A model generated the notes under the pieces. It had not been told where the DNA came from, ran no database searches, and saw only the letters and a program-made list of their open reading frames with translations. Of a DNA stretch of 64,000 nt, positions 43,585 through 52,312 are shown piece after piece (within the stretch, counting starts at the first letter, position 1; every line of letters starts with the position of its first letter). This DNA comes from Phycisphaerales bacterium. Lineage in GTDB: Bacteria; Planctomycetota; Phycisphaerae; Phycisphaerales; SM1A02. The position numbers and the translations under genes are program-made. The DNA lies in NCBI GenBank assembly GCA_029260575.1, contig JAJDDB010000020.1, forward strand, positions 1 through 64,000, written 5' to 3'.

Positions 43585-44745
43585 ATGACCGACATTGTTC
43601 TTGAACATGAAAACACCGAGTCGAATCTGATCGCCCTGCCGCAACCTCGGCATGCCATTGATATCCGACAGGCGAAACTCGGCGATCTGCCGTTTGTTGA
43701 TGATCTGCAGAAGAAGCATTCGAAGATGGTCGGGTTCTTCCCGAAGCCGTGGTTCGAGAAGAACATCACCGATGGCAAGGTGTTGATTGCAGAAACAGTC
43801 AACGAGCCGCGCCCGTCAGGAAGCGGAGCCGGCGAGAACGATTCAAGCGTCAACGAAGTTCGGGCGCACAACCCGCTCCCTCACCCCCGGAATGGTCGCG
43901 GCTCGTCACATCCGCTCGGGTACTGCATTGCCCATGATCGCTACTTCAAGCGTGATGATGTCGGCGTTGTGTATCAGCTCAACGTGACCCCCGGAAGGCA
44001 GCGCGGCCTGATCGGCGCGTCTTTGATCAAAGCAGTCTTTGAACGTGCTGCGTATGGGTGCAAGCTGTTCTGCTGCTGGTGCGCGCAGGACCTGGATGCG
44101 AACCACTTCTGGGAGAGCATCGGGTTTGTGCCATTAGCATTCCGCACCGGTTCACGAGGAACCCCCGGAAGAAAGAACGCGGAACCTCGTATACACATTT
44201 TCTGGCAGAAGCGGATTCGGGAAGGTGATTGCGAAACTCCCTATTGGTTTCCATCGCAGACGCATGGCGGTGCAGTTCGTGAGAATCGATTGGTGCTGCC
44301 GATCCCGCCGGGCACGCATTGGTCTGATGCGAAGCCTGCGGTGCTGCCGGGCATGGAGAAGATGGAAGCGGAGCGACAGGCGCTTCTGGAAAGTGACGCG
44401 GAGAAATCGAAACGCCCCCGGCAACGCGCACCGCGCAAGAAGAAGGTGGTGCAGAAGCCGAACGCGATTGCCAATGGCGGCTTGCGCTTTGGTCCCCCGC
44501 CTGAAGCGAAACCAGAGAAACCAAAGAAGGCAAAACGCGCACCGCTCAAGCACGATCCGAAGTACGTCGCAGCAGCGCGGGAGTTGAAGGATCGTTATCT
44601 GGATGAAGTGAATTCAGGGCGCATGCTGCCGAGTGCGGATGGGAAGTATGATGTGTCCCGGCAGTTGGAAGCAGCGCCGACAGTGTTTAATGCTGGTGGC
44701 AGCGCTGAGACAGTTGAGGAAATGCGCTTGCTTGATGCAGCGTGA
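43585..44745 (+). CDS. GNAT-like acetyltransferase with REP insertion and charged tail
   Basis: 386 residues. A GNAT-like fold is suggested by IDIRQAKLGDLPFVDDLQKK, LGYCIAHDRYFKRDDVGVVYQLNV, then the acetyl-CoA loop-like RQRGLIGASLIKAVFERA and FWESIGFVPLAF. Residues about 73-108 (NEPRPSGSG ... NGRGSS) are an in-frame insertion encoded by an inverted-repeat REP-like element, placed at a turn between strands. The tail from about 270 is Lys/Pro/Arg-rich with NGGLRFGPPPE and ends KYDVSRQLEAAPTVFNAGGS ... VEEMRLLDAA. That end is duplicated at 45404-45540. ATG 43585 begins the conserved domain. Possibly a phage- or island-borne acetyltransferase. Confidence 0.68.
   Translation: MTDIVLEHENTESNLIALPQPRHAIDIRQAKLGDLPFVDDLQKKHSKMVGFFPKPWFEKNITDGKVLIAETVNEPRPSGSGAGENDSSVNEVRAHNPLPHPRNGRGSSHPLGYCIAHDRYFKRDDVGVVYQLNVTPGRQRGLIGASLIKAVFERAAYGCKLFCCWCAQDLDANHFWESIGFVPLAFRTGSRGTPGRKNAEPRIHIFWQKRIREGDCETPYWFPSQTHGGAVRENRLVLPIPPGTHWSDAKPAVLPGMEKMEAERQALLESDAEKSKRPRQRAPRKKKVVQKPNAIANGGLRFGPPPEAKPEKPKKAKRAPLKHDPKYVAAARELKDRYLDEVNSGRMLPSADGKYDVSRQLEAAPTVFNAGGSAETVEEMRLLDAA
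43801..43906. repeat. REP-like inverted-repeat element inside the GNAT-like gene
   Basis: The left arm (43801-43826, AACGAGCCGCGC ... GGAAGCGG) is a near-exact reverse complement of the solo copy at 59493-59518 (one mismatch in 26). The right arm (43873-43906, CCGCTCCCTCAC ... CGCGGCTCGT) is the same element in opposite orientation with a 9-12 nt insert containing CCCCCGGAA. The paired arms resemble a BIME/REPtron target of a RAYT transposase, one of which is encoded at 60937. The insertion keeps the reading frame. Confidence 0.7.
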
Positions 44746-44790
44746 GTCTGTTTCTGATGCTCATTGAGGTGTAATGCCGACTTTTTCTGT

Positions 44791-45390
44791 ATGAATATCT
44801 GCATAAAGCGTGACAACCGCGTAAGAGTGTTGCGACAGGTACTTGCAATGTCAGCATTGTATATGGGCACGACGCAGGCAATCGCGGGAGTTACAGTCAC
44901 GATCGAAGAGGTCGGCAATGACGTTGTTATGACCGGGGCAGGGACACTTGATCTCACGTTGTGGATGTATTATCTCCAAGGTGCCGGCAATACCGTGATC
45001 GAAGCATCCAATGGCATAACGTTGGGATCTCCTGCTGATATGGATATTTATTATCAGCCGATTGGGCTTACGGGTGCGTCCAATCTTGGGCCACTCGACA
45101 GCCCCCAGTATCCCGATGCCACGTCGGGAGATTTCCTGGGTTTGTGGTGGGAAGCGGATTTCCTGTTCGCGCCGCTCGGCTATGAATCCGGCGCTGAACT
45201 CACTGGTTCCGCGCATTATGAAGATGAATCTTTTCAGTCAATCGGACTGACCGAGGGGGTTTATACCTGGATGTGGGACACAACAACAGGGACAGATTTC
45301 TTCACTGTTCATGTTGTACCTGCACCGGGCGTGCTGGCGCTGCTCGGCATCGCAGGGATGTTTGGCGCGCGGCGTCGGCGAATGCGCTGA
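44791..45390 (+). CDS. PEP-CTERM-like exported protein
   Basis: 199 residues. A signal peptide (about 1-28; VLAMSALYMGTTQAIAG) leads into VTIEEVGNDVVMTGAGTLDL, a common opening of PEP-CTERM proteins, and it ends with VPAPGVLALLGIAGMFGARR, a PAP variant of the sorting tail with hydrophobic helix and Arg cluster. The start at ATG 44791 is inferred; ATG 44764 is also in frame. It sits between the GNAT gene's 3' end and a duplicate of that 3' end. Confidence 0.8.
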   Translation: MNICIKRDNRVRVLRQVLAMSALYMGTTQAIAGVTVTIEEVGNDVVMTGAGTLDLTLWMYYLQGAGNTVIEASNGITLGSPADMDIYYQPIGLTGASNLGPLDSPQYPDATSGDFLGLWWEADFLFAPLGYESGAELTGSAHYEDESFQSIGLTEGVYTWMWDTTTGTDFFTVHVVPAPGVLALLGIAGMFGARRRRMR

Positions 45391-45403
45391 TTCAGTGAAG
45401 CGC

Positions 45404-45540
45404 ACATGCTGCCGTGCGCGGATGGGAAGTACGATGTGTCGCGGCAGTTGGATGCAGCGCCGACGTGCAATGGATTCTTCACCACGAAGGGCACGGAGAG
45501 CACACAGGCTGAGACGGTGCGATTACTTGACGCGGCGTAA
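45404..45540 (+). pseudogene. Duplicated 3' fragment of the GNAT-like gene
   Basis: Reads HMLPCADGKYDVSRQLDAAPT then, after an inserted repeat, AETVRLLDAA-stop. This parallels the GNAT C-terminus (GRMLPSADGKYDVSRQLEAAPT ... AETVEEMRLLDAA). In the middle (45475-45508) is a CACGAAGGGCACGGAGAG-type repeat absent from the parent. It lies 14 bp after the PEP-CTERM stop. A free-standing 44-residue ORF from ATG 45406 is possible but unlikely functional. Confidence 0.75.
45475..45508 (-). repeat. Interspersed short repeat, copy 2, inside the GNAT fragment
   Basis: TTCACCACGAAGGGCACGGA... is the complement of the CTCTGxG/CTTCGTGGTGAA string type. It interrupts the duplicated fragment relative to its parent, so it is younger than the duplication. 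Confidence 0.55.
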
Positions 45541-45637
45541 ACGGCTCTGCTCGTATTTGGTGCAATTCAGAAATCGACGTCGATAATGCTGACAGTCGAT
45601 CACGAGTATCGATATACGTTGTCGACGAGGTGTTCTT

Positions 45638-46138
45638 ATGCGAGACGTTCTGCTGGCTTTGGTCTTTCTCTGTCTCGCCGGATGTGCAAAGTCCAATCTA
45701 CGATCGTGCATGGAACGCGCTGCCGCACCATCGAAAGGTGTGAAGCAGACGCAATTCGCTCACATTGGCGAGTTGCACATCGATGATCGGGTGTATCACG
45801 TCGCTACACAACGCCTTGTCCTAGAAGTGATGCTTGCCCCGCGTGGACTGCGGCATCGCCTTCTCATCTTTGATAATGATGCACGACTCGTTTCAACGTA
45901 CGAGTACAACTTTGATTCGGCAGAACCACTGTGGTGCCATGGATCGCGCGTTTATCTCTTCGGCAACGGATCGTTCATGGGAATCGAACCTGGTCCGAGA
46001 CTTGTATTGATGGCATCCGAAGATGAGCAACCGATCGGAAACGTGATCGATTTTTCGAACGGGCCAACCTCGCCGATTCTGACTCGTGAGAAGCAGTACG
46101 GCAGTTCCGGTGGTATTGAAGATGATCCGTGGCGATGA
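45638..46138 (+). CDS. Putative lipoprotein, unknown function
   Basis: 166 residues with signal MRDVLLALVFLCLAGC (lipobox LAGC at 13-16). The mature part is predicted beta-rich (HIDDRVYHVATQRLVLEVML, RLVSTYEYNFDSAEP). ATG 45638 begins exactly at the signal. Not a family I recognise; monocistronic by spacing. Confidence 0.7.
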   Translation: MRDVLLALVFLCLAGCAKSNLRSCMERAAAPSKGVKQTQFAHIGELHIDDRVYHVATQRLVLEVMLAPRGLRHRLLIFDNDARLVSTYEYNFDSAEPLWCHGSRVYLFGNGSFMGIEPGPRLVLMASEDEQPIGNVIDFSNGPTSPILTREKQYGSSGGIEDDPWR

Positions 46139-46389
46139 CGTCGGTGAGATACGCTCTTATGTCGCACTAACCACTTTACGAATCCTGCCTCCGCGATTTC
46201 CCCGGACTCCGTAGTGAATCCCTCCTCCTGCCAGTACCTCTATCTCCCCTGCTCGTGGCCTGATTCGCGGTGGTCCGCTATCCTGTAGGGGCCCGAAGTG
46301 GGACGGGCGACTCCAGAATTCGGCCGGCCAGAGCTTCTGAGAAGTGCTTTCGCATTGCCAGAAGTCATCGCAGCGAGGTTCTTGCGCAA

Positions 46390-47535
46390 ATGCCTTTGAA
46401 AAAAGCTTTTACGACCACGATCGACAACGTCTCGATCCTCGATGAACACGGCAGCTTCGATGCCAAACTCGGCGCACCCGGAGGCAAGCCGATTATCCCT
46501 GATGACGATCTGGTCAAGCTGTACGAGCACATGTGCCTGTGCAGGAAGTACGACGAGGTGGCGTTCAAGCTGCAGCGGTCCGGCCGCATGGGCACCTATC
46601 CCGAGAACCGCGGGCAGGAAGCGACGTCGCTCGGGGCTGCCTATGCCCTGAACGGCGACGACTGGCTGGTGCCGTGCTATCGCGAGAATGCGGGGCTGTT
46701 CTGGCGCGGGCTGCCTTTGGAATTTGTCCTGCTGCACTGGATGGGTGATGAGCGCGGCAACGCCATTCCCGAGGGCATGTGCATCACGCCGCTGGCCATT
46801 CCGATCGGCACGCAGATGCTGCACGCAACCGGCCTGGCGTGGGCGTCGAAGTATCGCAACGAAAAACGTCTTGCGTGCACATTCTTCGGCGATGGCGCGA
46901 CAAGCGAAGGCGACTTCCACGAAGCAGCGAACTTCGCAGCCAACCTCGACATCCCGGTGATCTTCTTCTGCCAGAACAACGGCTGGGCGATCTCCGTGCC
47001 GACGAAGATTCAGTGCAGCGCGCCGACGATCGCGCAGCGCGGCATTGCATACGGCATGGACAGCATTCAGTGTGATGGCAACGACATCTTCGCTGTTGTG
47101 TACTGCATGAAGGAAGCAGCGAAGCGGGCTCGTGAAAACAATCGGCCGACGTTCATTGAAGCAGTCACGTATCGCCTTGGCGATCACACCACCGCTGACG
47201 ATGCCCGTCGGTATCGCGATGCCAAGGAAGTTGAGAAGTGGAACAATCGCGATCCGATGATCCGCCTGCGAAACTATCTCGTGCAGCGCAAGCTCTGGGA
47301 TGATGCCAAGCAGGAAGCTGCTGTTGCCCGTGCAAAGGAAGCAGTGACTGCTGCGGTAAAGCGTGCGGAAGAAATCGCATCGCCGAAGACGGCAGACATT
47401 TTCAATTCGATGTACGCAGAGTTGCCGGATGATCTTGTGATTCAGCGTGAGACGATGATGACGCATTCATTGGGACAACATCCGGAAGAGTTGCCGCCAA
47501 CCAGTACGCAGCAGCGCACGCATCAGCAGGCATAG
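46390..47535 (+). CDS. pdhA: Pyruvate dehydrogenase E1 component, alpha subunit
   Basis: 381 residues. Decarboxylates pyruvate (or a branched-chain oxo-acid) with thiamine diphosphate. The ThDP motif GDGATSEGDFHEAANFAA ... FFCQNN begins near residue 167. RKYDEVAFKLQRSGRMGTYP and the TYRLGDHTTADDA phosphorylation-loop region are conserved. ATG 46390 chosen; the frame is open to 46270. E1-beta and E2 follow in order at 46 bp gaps, so the set is pdhABC; E3 is not in the window. The branched-chain oxo-acid complex is a close alternative. Confidence 0.93.
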   Translation: MPLKKAFTTTIDNVSILDEHGSFDAKLGAPGGKPIIPDDDLVKLYEHMCLCRKYDEVAFKLQRSGRMGTYPENRGQEATSLGAAYALNGDDWLVPCYRENAGLFWRGLPLEFVLLHWMGDERGNAIPEGMCITPLAIPIGTQMLHATGLAWASKYRNEKRLACTFFGDGATSEGDFHEAANFAANLDIPVIFFCQNNGWAISVPTKIQCSAPTIAQRGIAYGMDSIQCDGNDIFAVVYCMKEAAKRARENNRPTFIEAVTYRLGDHTTADDARRYRDAKEVEKWNNRDPMIRLRNYLVQRKLWDDAKQEAAVARAKEAVTAAVKRAEEIASPKTADIFNSMYAELPDDLVIQRETMMTHSLGQHPEELPPTSTQQRTHQQA

Positions 47536-47580
47536 CTCAACATTCGCATTCAACAAACAGCTCTTGAGCTTTGATTCACT

Positions 47581-48549
47581 ATGGCAAACCTCACACTCGT
47601 ACAGGCAATCAACCTCGCGCTCATCCAGGAAATGGAAGATGACGATCGCGTCATCATCCTCGGCGAAGATGTCGGGCCCAACGGCGGCGTCTTCCGCGTC
47701 ACCGAGGGTTTGCATCAACGATTCGGAAGCGATCGCGTCGTCGACACACCACTTGCAGAATCCGGCATCATCGGCTCAGCAATCGGCCTGGCAATGGCGG
47801 GCCTGCGGCCGATCCCTGAGATTCAGTTCGAGGGTTTCCTCGGCCCCGCGTTTGATCAGATTTGCACACACGCAGCCCGCATGCGCACCAGAACCCGTGG
47901 GGCGCTCACCGTTCCGTTGACCATCCGCGTGCCCGTCGGCGGCGGCATTCACGCACCGGAACTGCACAGCGACAGCCCTGAATCGTTCTACGCGCATCAG
48001 CCCGGCTTAAAAGTCGTCATGCCGGCCTCGCCGTATGACGCAAAGGGATTGTTGATCTCCGCAATCCGTGATCCGGACCCGGTGATCTACTTCGAACCCA
48101 AACGAATCTACCGCGCATTCCGCGAAGAAGTGCCCGAAGATGAATACACGATCCCGATTGGCAAGGCCCGCGTAGTCTCGGAAGGCGATGACATCACGAT
48201 TGTTTCGTGGGGCGCTTCGGTTGTGCAGTGCATGAAAGCTATTGAAGCCAGCGATCGTTCAATCGAACTGATCGATTTGCGAACGATCTACCCACTGGAC
48301 ATTGAAACGATCGAAGCATCAGTCAAGAAAACCGGACGCGTTGTCGTCGTCCACGAAGCGCCGCTGACAGCCGGCTTCGGCGCTGAGATCGCTGCTCGTG
48401 TTATGGAACATTGCTTCCTGTATCTGGAAGCGCCTGTGCAGCGCGTCACCGGCTTCGACACAATCATGCCGTACTACAAACTTGAACTGGAATATCTCCC
48501 CGAAGCGGAACGCATCGCTACTGCGATCGATCATGTTGCGGCGTATTAA
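47581..48549 (+). CDS. pdhB: Pyruvate dehydrogenase E1 component, beta subunit
   Basis: 322 residues. LVQAINLALIQEMEDDDRVIILGEDVG, RVTEGLHQRFGSDRVVDTPLAESGIIGSAIGLAMAGLRPIPEIQF and the C-terminal VVVHEAPLTAGFGAEIAARV are the family hallmarks. It forms the alpha2beta2 E1 heterotetramer with the preceding product. An ATG at the chosen start follows the pdhA stop by 45 bp. Confidence 0.95.
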   Translation: MANLTLVQAINLALIQEMEDDDRVIILGEDVGPNGGVFRVTEGLHQRFGSDRVVDTPLAESGIIGSAIGLAMAGLRPIPEIQFEGFLGPAFDQICTHAARMRTRTRGALTVPLTIRVPVGGGIHAPELHSDSPESFYAHQPGLKVVMPASPYDAKGLLISAIRDPDPVIYFEPKRIYRAFREEVPEDEYTIPIGKARVVSEGDDITIVSWGASVVQCMKAIEASDRSIELIDLRTIYPLDIETIEASVKKTGRVVVVHEAPLTAGFGAEIAARVMEHCFLYLEAPVQRVTGFDTIMPYYKLELEYLPEAERIATAIDHVAAY

Positions 48550-48565
48550 TCGAGCTGACATTCTT

Positions 48566-48590
48566 TTCCTTACACGCCTCTGCGGTGAAT
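48566..48590 (+). repeat. Interspersed short repeat, copy 3
   Basis: TTACACGCCTCTGCGGTGAAT-type string in the 45-bp gap between E1-beta and E2, directly before the E2 start. Confidence 0.4.
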
Positions 48591-48594
48591 ACTC

Positions 48595-49959
48595 ATGGCT
48601 GGAATCAAACAACCCAATGACAAGTCGTACTTCATCCTTCCCGATCTCGGCGAGGGTGTACACGAAGCTGAACTCGTCAAGTGGCGCGTAAAGCCCGGCG
48701 ATACCGTTGATGAACACCAGACCCTGGCGGAGATGGAAACCGACAAGGCGCTTGTCGAAGTGCCCAGCCCCTGGGCGGGTGTCGTCAGCGAACTGCACGG
48801 CAGCGAAGGCGAAATCCTCAACGTCGGCAACAAACTCGTGAGTTATAAAGTCGCCGGCGGCTCATCCAGCGCAGCCAAGGCGCAGGCCGCCGAACCGAAA
48901 CCAGCCGCCGCAAGCGGAGCAGAAGAACGCGAAGATGCAGGCACTGTCGTTGGTTCGATGGGCGCGGAATTGACCATTTCCCAGCGATTTGCGCGACGCG
49001 AGTTGGAACATGCAGGCGCAGCAACCAGCGGCAGCAAAGCGCTCGCCACTCCCGCGGTCCGGCGCATTGCACGCGAGCTCGGCGTGGACATCAACCACAT
49101 CGACGGCACCGGCCGAGGCGGTCGCGTCACCGCAAGTGATGTTGAAGCATTCGCAGGCAGCGGCTCGCCTGCCTCGACTCCTGCACCAGCGCGACAACGC
49201 GACCTGCTTGAAACCGCAACACGCGCACCATCTCATTACAAGACAACACCCGCAGCTGTTGCAGACGGAATCGCTGAACGCATTGCCTTCCGAGGCGTGC
49301 GTCGCAAGATCGCTGAATCACTACACCGGTCAATTACGACGGCTGTACACTTCACCGTCGTTGATGAAGCGGACGTCACAGCGCTGGACAAGAAGCGCCT
49401 CGAATACAGCGCAGTGCTCGGCCGCAAGCTGAGTTTCCTGCCGTTCATCCTCACTGCTGTCTGCCAGGCGCTGCACACCCATTCCACACTGAACGCAAAC
49501 GTTGATGATGAGAATCAGGAAATCCTGCTCAAAGCAGTGGTGAACCTCGGCATCGCAGTGGACACGGATCACGGGCTTATGGTTCCGGTCGTGCATCACG
49601 CAGATCAGAAGAGTCTTGTGCAACTTGCCGAATCCGTCAGCGAGCTTGCTGCCGGTGCTCGCAGTCGAACAATCGATCGCGAGAAACTGATGGGCGGCAC
49701 CTTTACGGTGTCGAACGTCGGCAGTTACGGCGGGCGCTTTGCCACACCAATTATCAACTATCCGGAAGTCGCTATTCTTGCGGCCGGCCGGGTCTATGAG
49801 AAAGTGCTGACGCGCGACGGCATGTTCTATGCGGGCAAAGTACTGCCGCTGAGCATGAGTTGCGATCATCGTGTCGTTGATGGCGCTGAAGGTGCTCGAT
49901 TCCTCAATACCGTCGTCACGCTGCTGCAGAACCCTGAACAGATGTTGCGGGACCGTTGA
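48595..49959 (+). CDS. pdhC: Dihydrolipoamide acyltransferase (E2) of the pyruvate dehydrogenase complex
   Basis: 454 residues. One lipoyl domain (about 10-85; lipoylated Lys51 in EMETDKALVEVPSPWAG), an Ala/Gly linker, an E3/E1-binding domain (about 140-185; ATPAVRRIARELGVDINHIDGTGRGGRVTASDVEAF) and the catalytic domain (about 225-454) with SMSCDHRVVDGAEGARFLN, catalytic His425. Core of the oxo-acid dehydrogenase complex. Downstream E3 is missing here. Confidence 0.95.
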   Translation: MAGIKQPNDKSYFILPDLGEGVHEAELVKWRVKPGDTVDEHQTLAEMETDKALVEVPSPWAGVVSELHGSEGEILNVGNKLVSYKVAGGSSSAAKAQAAEPKPAAASGAEEREDAGTVVGSMGAELTISQRFARRELEHAGAATSGSKALATPAVRRIARELGVDINHIDGTGRGGRVTASDVEAFAGSGSPASTPAPARQRDLLETATRAPSHYKTTPAAVADGIAERIAFRGVRRKIAESLHRSITTAVHFTVVDEADVTALDKKRLEYSAVLGRKLSFLPFILTAVCQALHTHSTLNANVDDENQEILLKAVVNLGIAVDTDHGLMVPVVHHADQKSLVQLAESVSELAAGARSRTIDREKLMGGTFTVSNVGSYGGRFATPIINYPEVAILAAGRVYEKVLTRDGMFYAGKVLPLSMSCDHRVVDGAEGARFLNTVVTLLQNPEQMLRDR

Positions 49960-50058
49960 ACCGCCGATCAACTTTGACACTATGTGCTATAGAAGGCGAA
50001 CTCCGAAGCGTCAGCCGGTCGTTGACGTGTGGGCGGTTCCAGAAGTGATGAACACACT

Positions 50059-51426
50059 ATGACAACTGCTCGACAGACTGCGGAGATTGTGAGTATCGAC
50101 GTGCCCGACGCAGCATCGGAATTGCGAACCAAACTGCAGCAGAAAACCGCAACGATTGGCGTGGTCGGGCTCGGCTACGTCGGCCTGCCGCTTGTGCGGG
50201 CTGTTCATGACAGTGGGTTTCCCGTCATCGGTTTCGATGTTGATGAAGAAAAAGTCCGAATGCTCAAAGCCGGTGCGAATTACCTGCACCATCTCGGCGA
50301 CGATCTGACGGCCGAACTCGCACAATCTGATCGATTCGAACCAACCAGCGATGCATTGCGGCTCGCAGATGCTGATGTCATTGTCCTGTGTGTGCCAACA
50401 CCGCTTGGTGTGCATCGTGAACCGGATCTGAGTTTTGTGCTGCGCAGTACGGAAATGGCTGCAAAGGTGCTTCGGCGTGGCCAGCTTGTTGTACTCGAAT
50501 CAACGACATATCCGGGCACGACACGCGGTGAGATGCTGCCGATTCTCGAAAGGACCGGCCTGACCTGCGGGACGGATTTCTTCCTTGCCTACAGCCCCGA
50601 GCGCGAAGACCCCGGCAGGGCTGAAGTCACGACAAGCAGCATTCCCAAACTTGTCGGCGGCGTCGATGTACACAGCACCGACCTGTCGATGGAGTTTTAC
50701 ACCCGCGTCATCGACCAGGTCCATCGCGTGTCAACCGCAGAAGTCGCAGAAGCTGCCAAGCTGCTTGAGAACATTTATCGCGCGGTGAACATTGCACTGG
50801 TCAACGAATTGAAAGTCCTGCTCACGGAAATGGATGTCGACGTCTGGGAAGTCGTCGAAGCTGCATCAACCAAGCCGTTCGGTTTTCAGCCGTTTTATCC
50901 CGGACCTGGGCTGGGCGGACACTGCATCCCGATTGACCCGTTCTATCTGTCGTGGAAAGCCCGCGAAATCGGCCTGGACACGCGGTTTATCGAACTGGCC
51001 GGTGAGATTAACCGGCAGATGCCCAAATACGTCGTCAACCGCGTTGCAGGCGCACTGAACGACGATGGCAAGGCTCTGCACGGCGCTAATGTGCTCGTCG
51101 TCGGCATCGCATACAAACCAAACGTCGATGACATCCGTGAAAGTCCTGCTGCGGAAGTCATCGAATTGCTCATGGACGGCGGCGCGAATGTGTCGTATCA
51201 CGATCCGCTGGTACCGAAGTTTCCATCGATGCGGAAGTACGACATTCAACTCGAATCCACATCGTTGAGCGAACAATCGCTGCAGAATGTTGATGCGGTC
51301 CTGATCGTGACCAATCACAATGTGATTGACTACAACCTGCTCGGCAGAAGCGCGAAACTCATCGTCGACACACGCAACGCCATGGCCGGTCAATCCGATA
51401 TCGCAGCTCGAATTGTGAAAGCATAA
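50059..51426 (+). CDS. wbpA: UDP-N-acetylglucosamine 6-dehydrogenase type nucleotide sugar dehydrogenase
   Basis: 455 residues. NAD motif GVVGLGYVGLPLV with IGFDVDEEKV, the catalytic Cys289 in GPGLGGHCIPIDPFYLSWKA, and ANVLVVGIAYKPNVDDIRESPA in the C-terminal domain place it with UDP-GlcNAc/ManNAc dehydrogenases (WbpA/WecC) rather than UDP-glucose enzymes. About 3.3-7 kb downstream on the other strand are WbpE-, WbpD- and WbpB-like genes, which together make diacetamido-uronates; hence WbpA. ATG 50059 chosen over GTG 50029. Symbol is by analogy. Confidence 0.85.
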   Translation: MTTARQTAEIVSIDVPDAASELRTKLQQKTATIGVVGLGYVGLPLVRAVHDSGFPVIGFDVDEEKVRMLKAGANYLHHLGDDLTAELAQSDRFEPTSDALRLADADVIVLCVPTPLGVHREPDLSFVLRSTEMAAKVLRRGQLVVLESTTYPGTTRGEMLPILERTGLTCGTDFFLAYSPEREDPGRAEVTTSSIPKLVGGVDVHSTDLSMEFYTRVIDQVHRVSTAEVAEAAKLLENIYRAVNIALVNELKVLLTEMDVDVWEVVEAASTKPFGFQPFYPGPGLGGHCIPIDPFYLSWKAREIGLDTRFIELAGEINRQMPKYVVNRVAGALNDDGKALHGANVLVVGIAYKPNVDDIRESPAAEVIELLMDGGANVSYHDPLVPKFPSMRKYDIQLESTSLSEQSLQNVDAVLIVTNHNVIDYNLLGRSAKLIVDTRNAMAGQSDIAARIVKA

Positions 51427-51430
51427 CGTT

Positions 51431-52279
51431 GTGACGACGTGGTCCTGGCAACTGCTTCGCGCTGGTGCGTTTCGCCTTGATGGCGGGAGCATGTTCGGCG
51501 TCGTACCCAAAGTCCTCTGGCAGAAGCTCGCCACGCCGGATGAATCCAATCGCATCGACCTCAACTGCAACTGCCTGCTGCTGCGTAATGCCACCGACAC
51601 CGTCCTGATCGAAACCGGCTACGGCGGCAAGTGGACCGAAAAGGACCGCACAATCTTTGCCATGCAGCAGCGCACCATTGTCGATGCGCTGTGCGAAATC
51701 GACATAGCGCCTACTGACATCACCCACGTCATCGTCAGCCACCTGCACTTTGACCATGCCGGGGGGCTGACGCATCTGAATGACGCAGGTGATCCCGTCA
51801 GCAGCTTTCCCAATGCTCGCATATTCAGCCAGCAGCGAGAATGGGACGATGCATTGGCAAACCGCAGCACGATGACGCGCACTTACCTTCGCAATCATCT
51901 CGATCCGGTCGCTTCGCAGATGCAGCTCGTCGATGGTGAAACAGAAGTTCTGCCGAACATCACGGTTTGGCCGGTGCCTGGGCATACATGGGGCCAACAG
52001 GCAATTCGTTTCGAGGATGGCAATGGCATGGTTGCGTTCATTGGCGACGTGATGCCGACGGTGCAGCACATCGGTTTGGCGTTTTCACTTGCGTATGACA
52101 TGGAACCGTTCACCAATATGCTTACCAAACGCGATCTGCTGAGCCGCGCAAGCAGTGAGAACTGGCGGATCGCGCTCGATCATGAACCGGGCGACCCGAT
52201 CGTCACTGTCGCGCCGGATCCGCAAAAGCACGGCCGGTATGTGCTCAACGCAGTACCCACTCCGACAACGGCTGACTAA
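51431..52279 (+). CDS. Metallo-beta-lactamase-fold hydrolase
   Basis: 282 residues, starting at GTG 51431, four bases after the dehydrogenase stop. The zinc motif is VSHLHFDHAGGL (HxHxDH), further ligands in VPGHTWGQQAIRF and AFIGDVMPTVQH. The first His of the third set sits in HEPGDPIVTV. The fold acts on diverse ester/thioester substrates such as lactones. Its neighbours do not reveal the substrate. Confidence 0.85.
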   Translation: MTTWSWQLLRAGAFRLDGGSMFGVVPKVLWQKLATPDESNRIDLNCNCLLLRNATDTVLIETGYGGKWTEKDRTIFAMQQRTIVDALCEIDIAPTDITHVIVSHLHFDHAGGLTHLNDAGDPVSSFPNARIFSQQREWDDALANRSTMTRTYLRNHLDPVASQMQLVDGETEVLPNITVWPVPGHTWGQQAIRFEDGNGMVAFIGDVMPTVQHIGLAFSLAYDMEPFTNMLTKRDLLSRASSENWRIALDHEPGDPIVTVAPDPQKHGRYVLNAVPTPTTAD

Positions 52280-52312
52280 CATCAGAGTTCGCGGTCGTGT
52301 ATCGTCACCACC

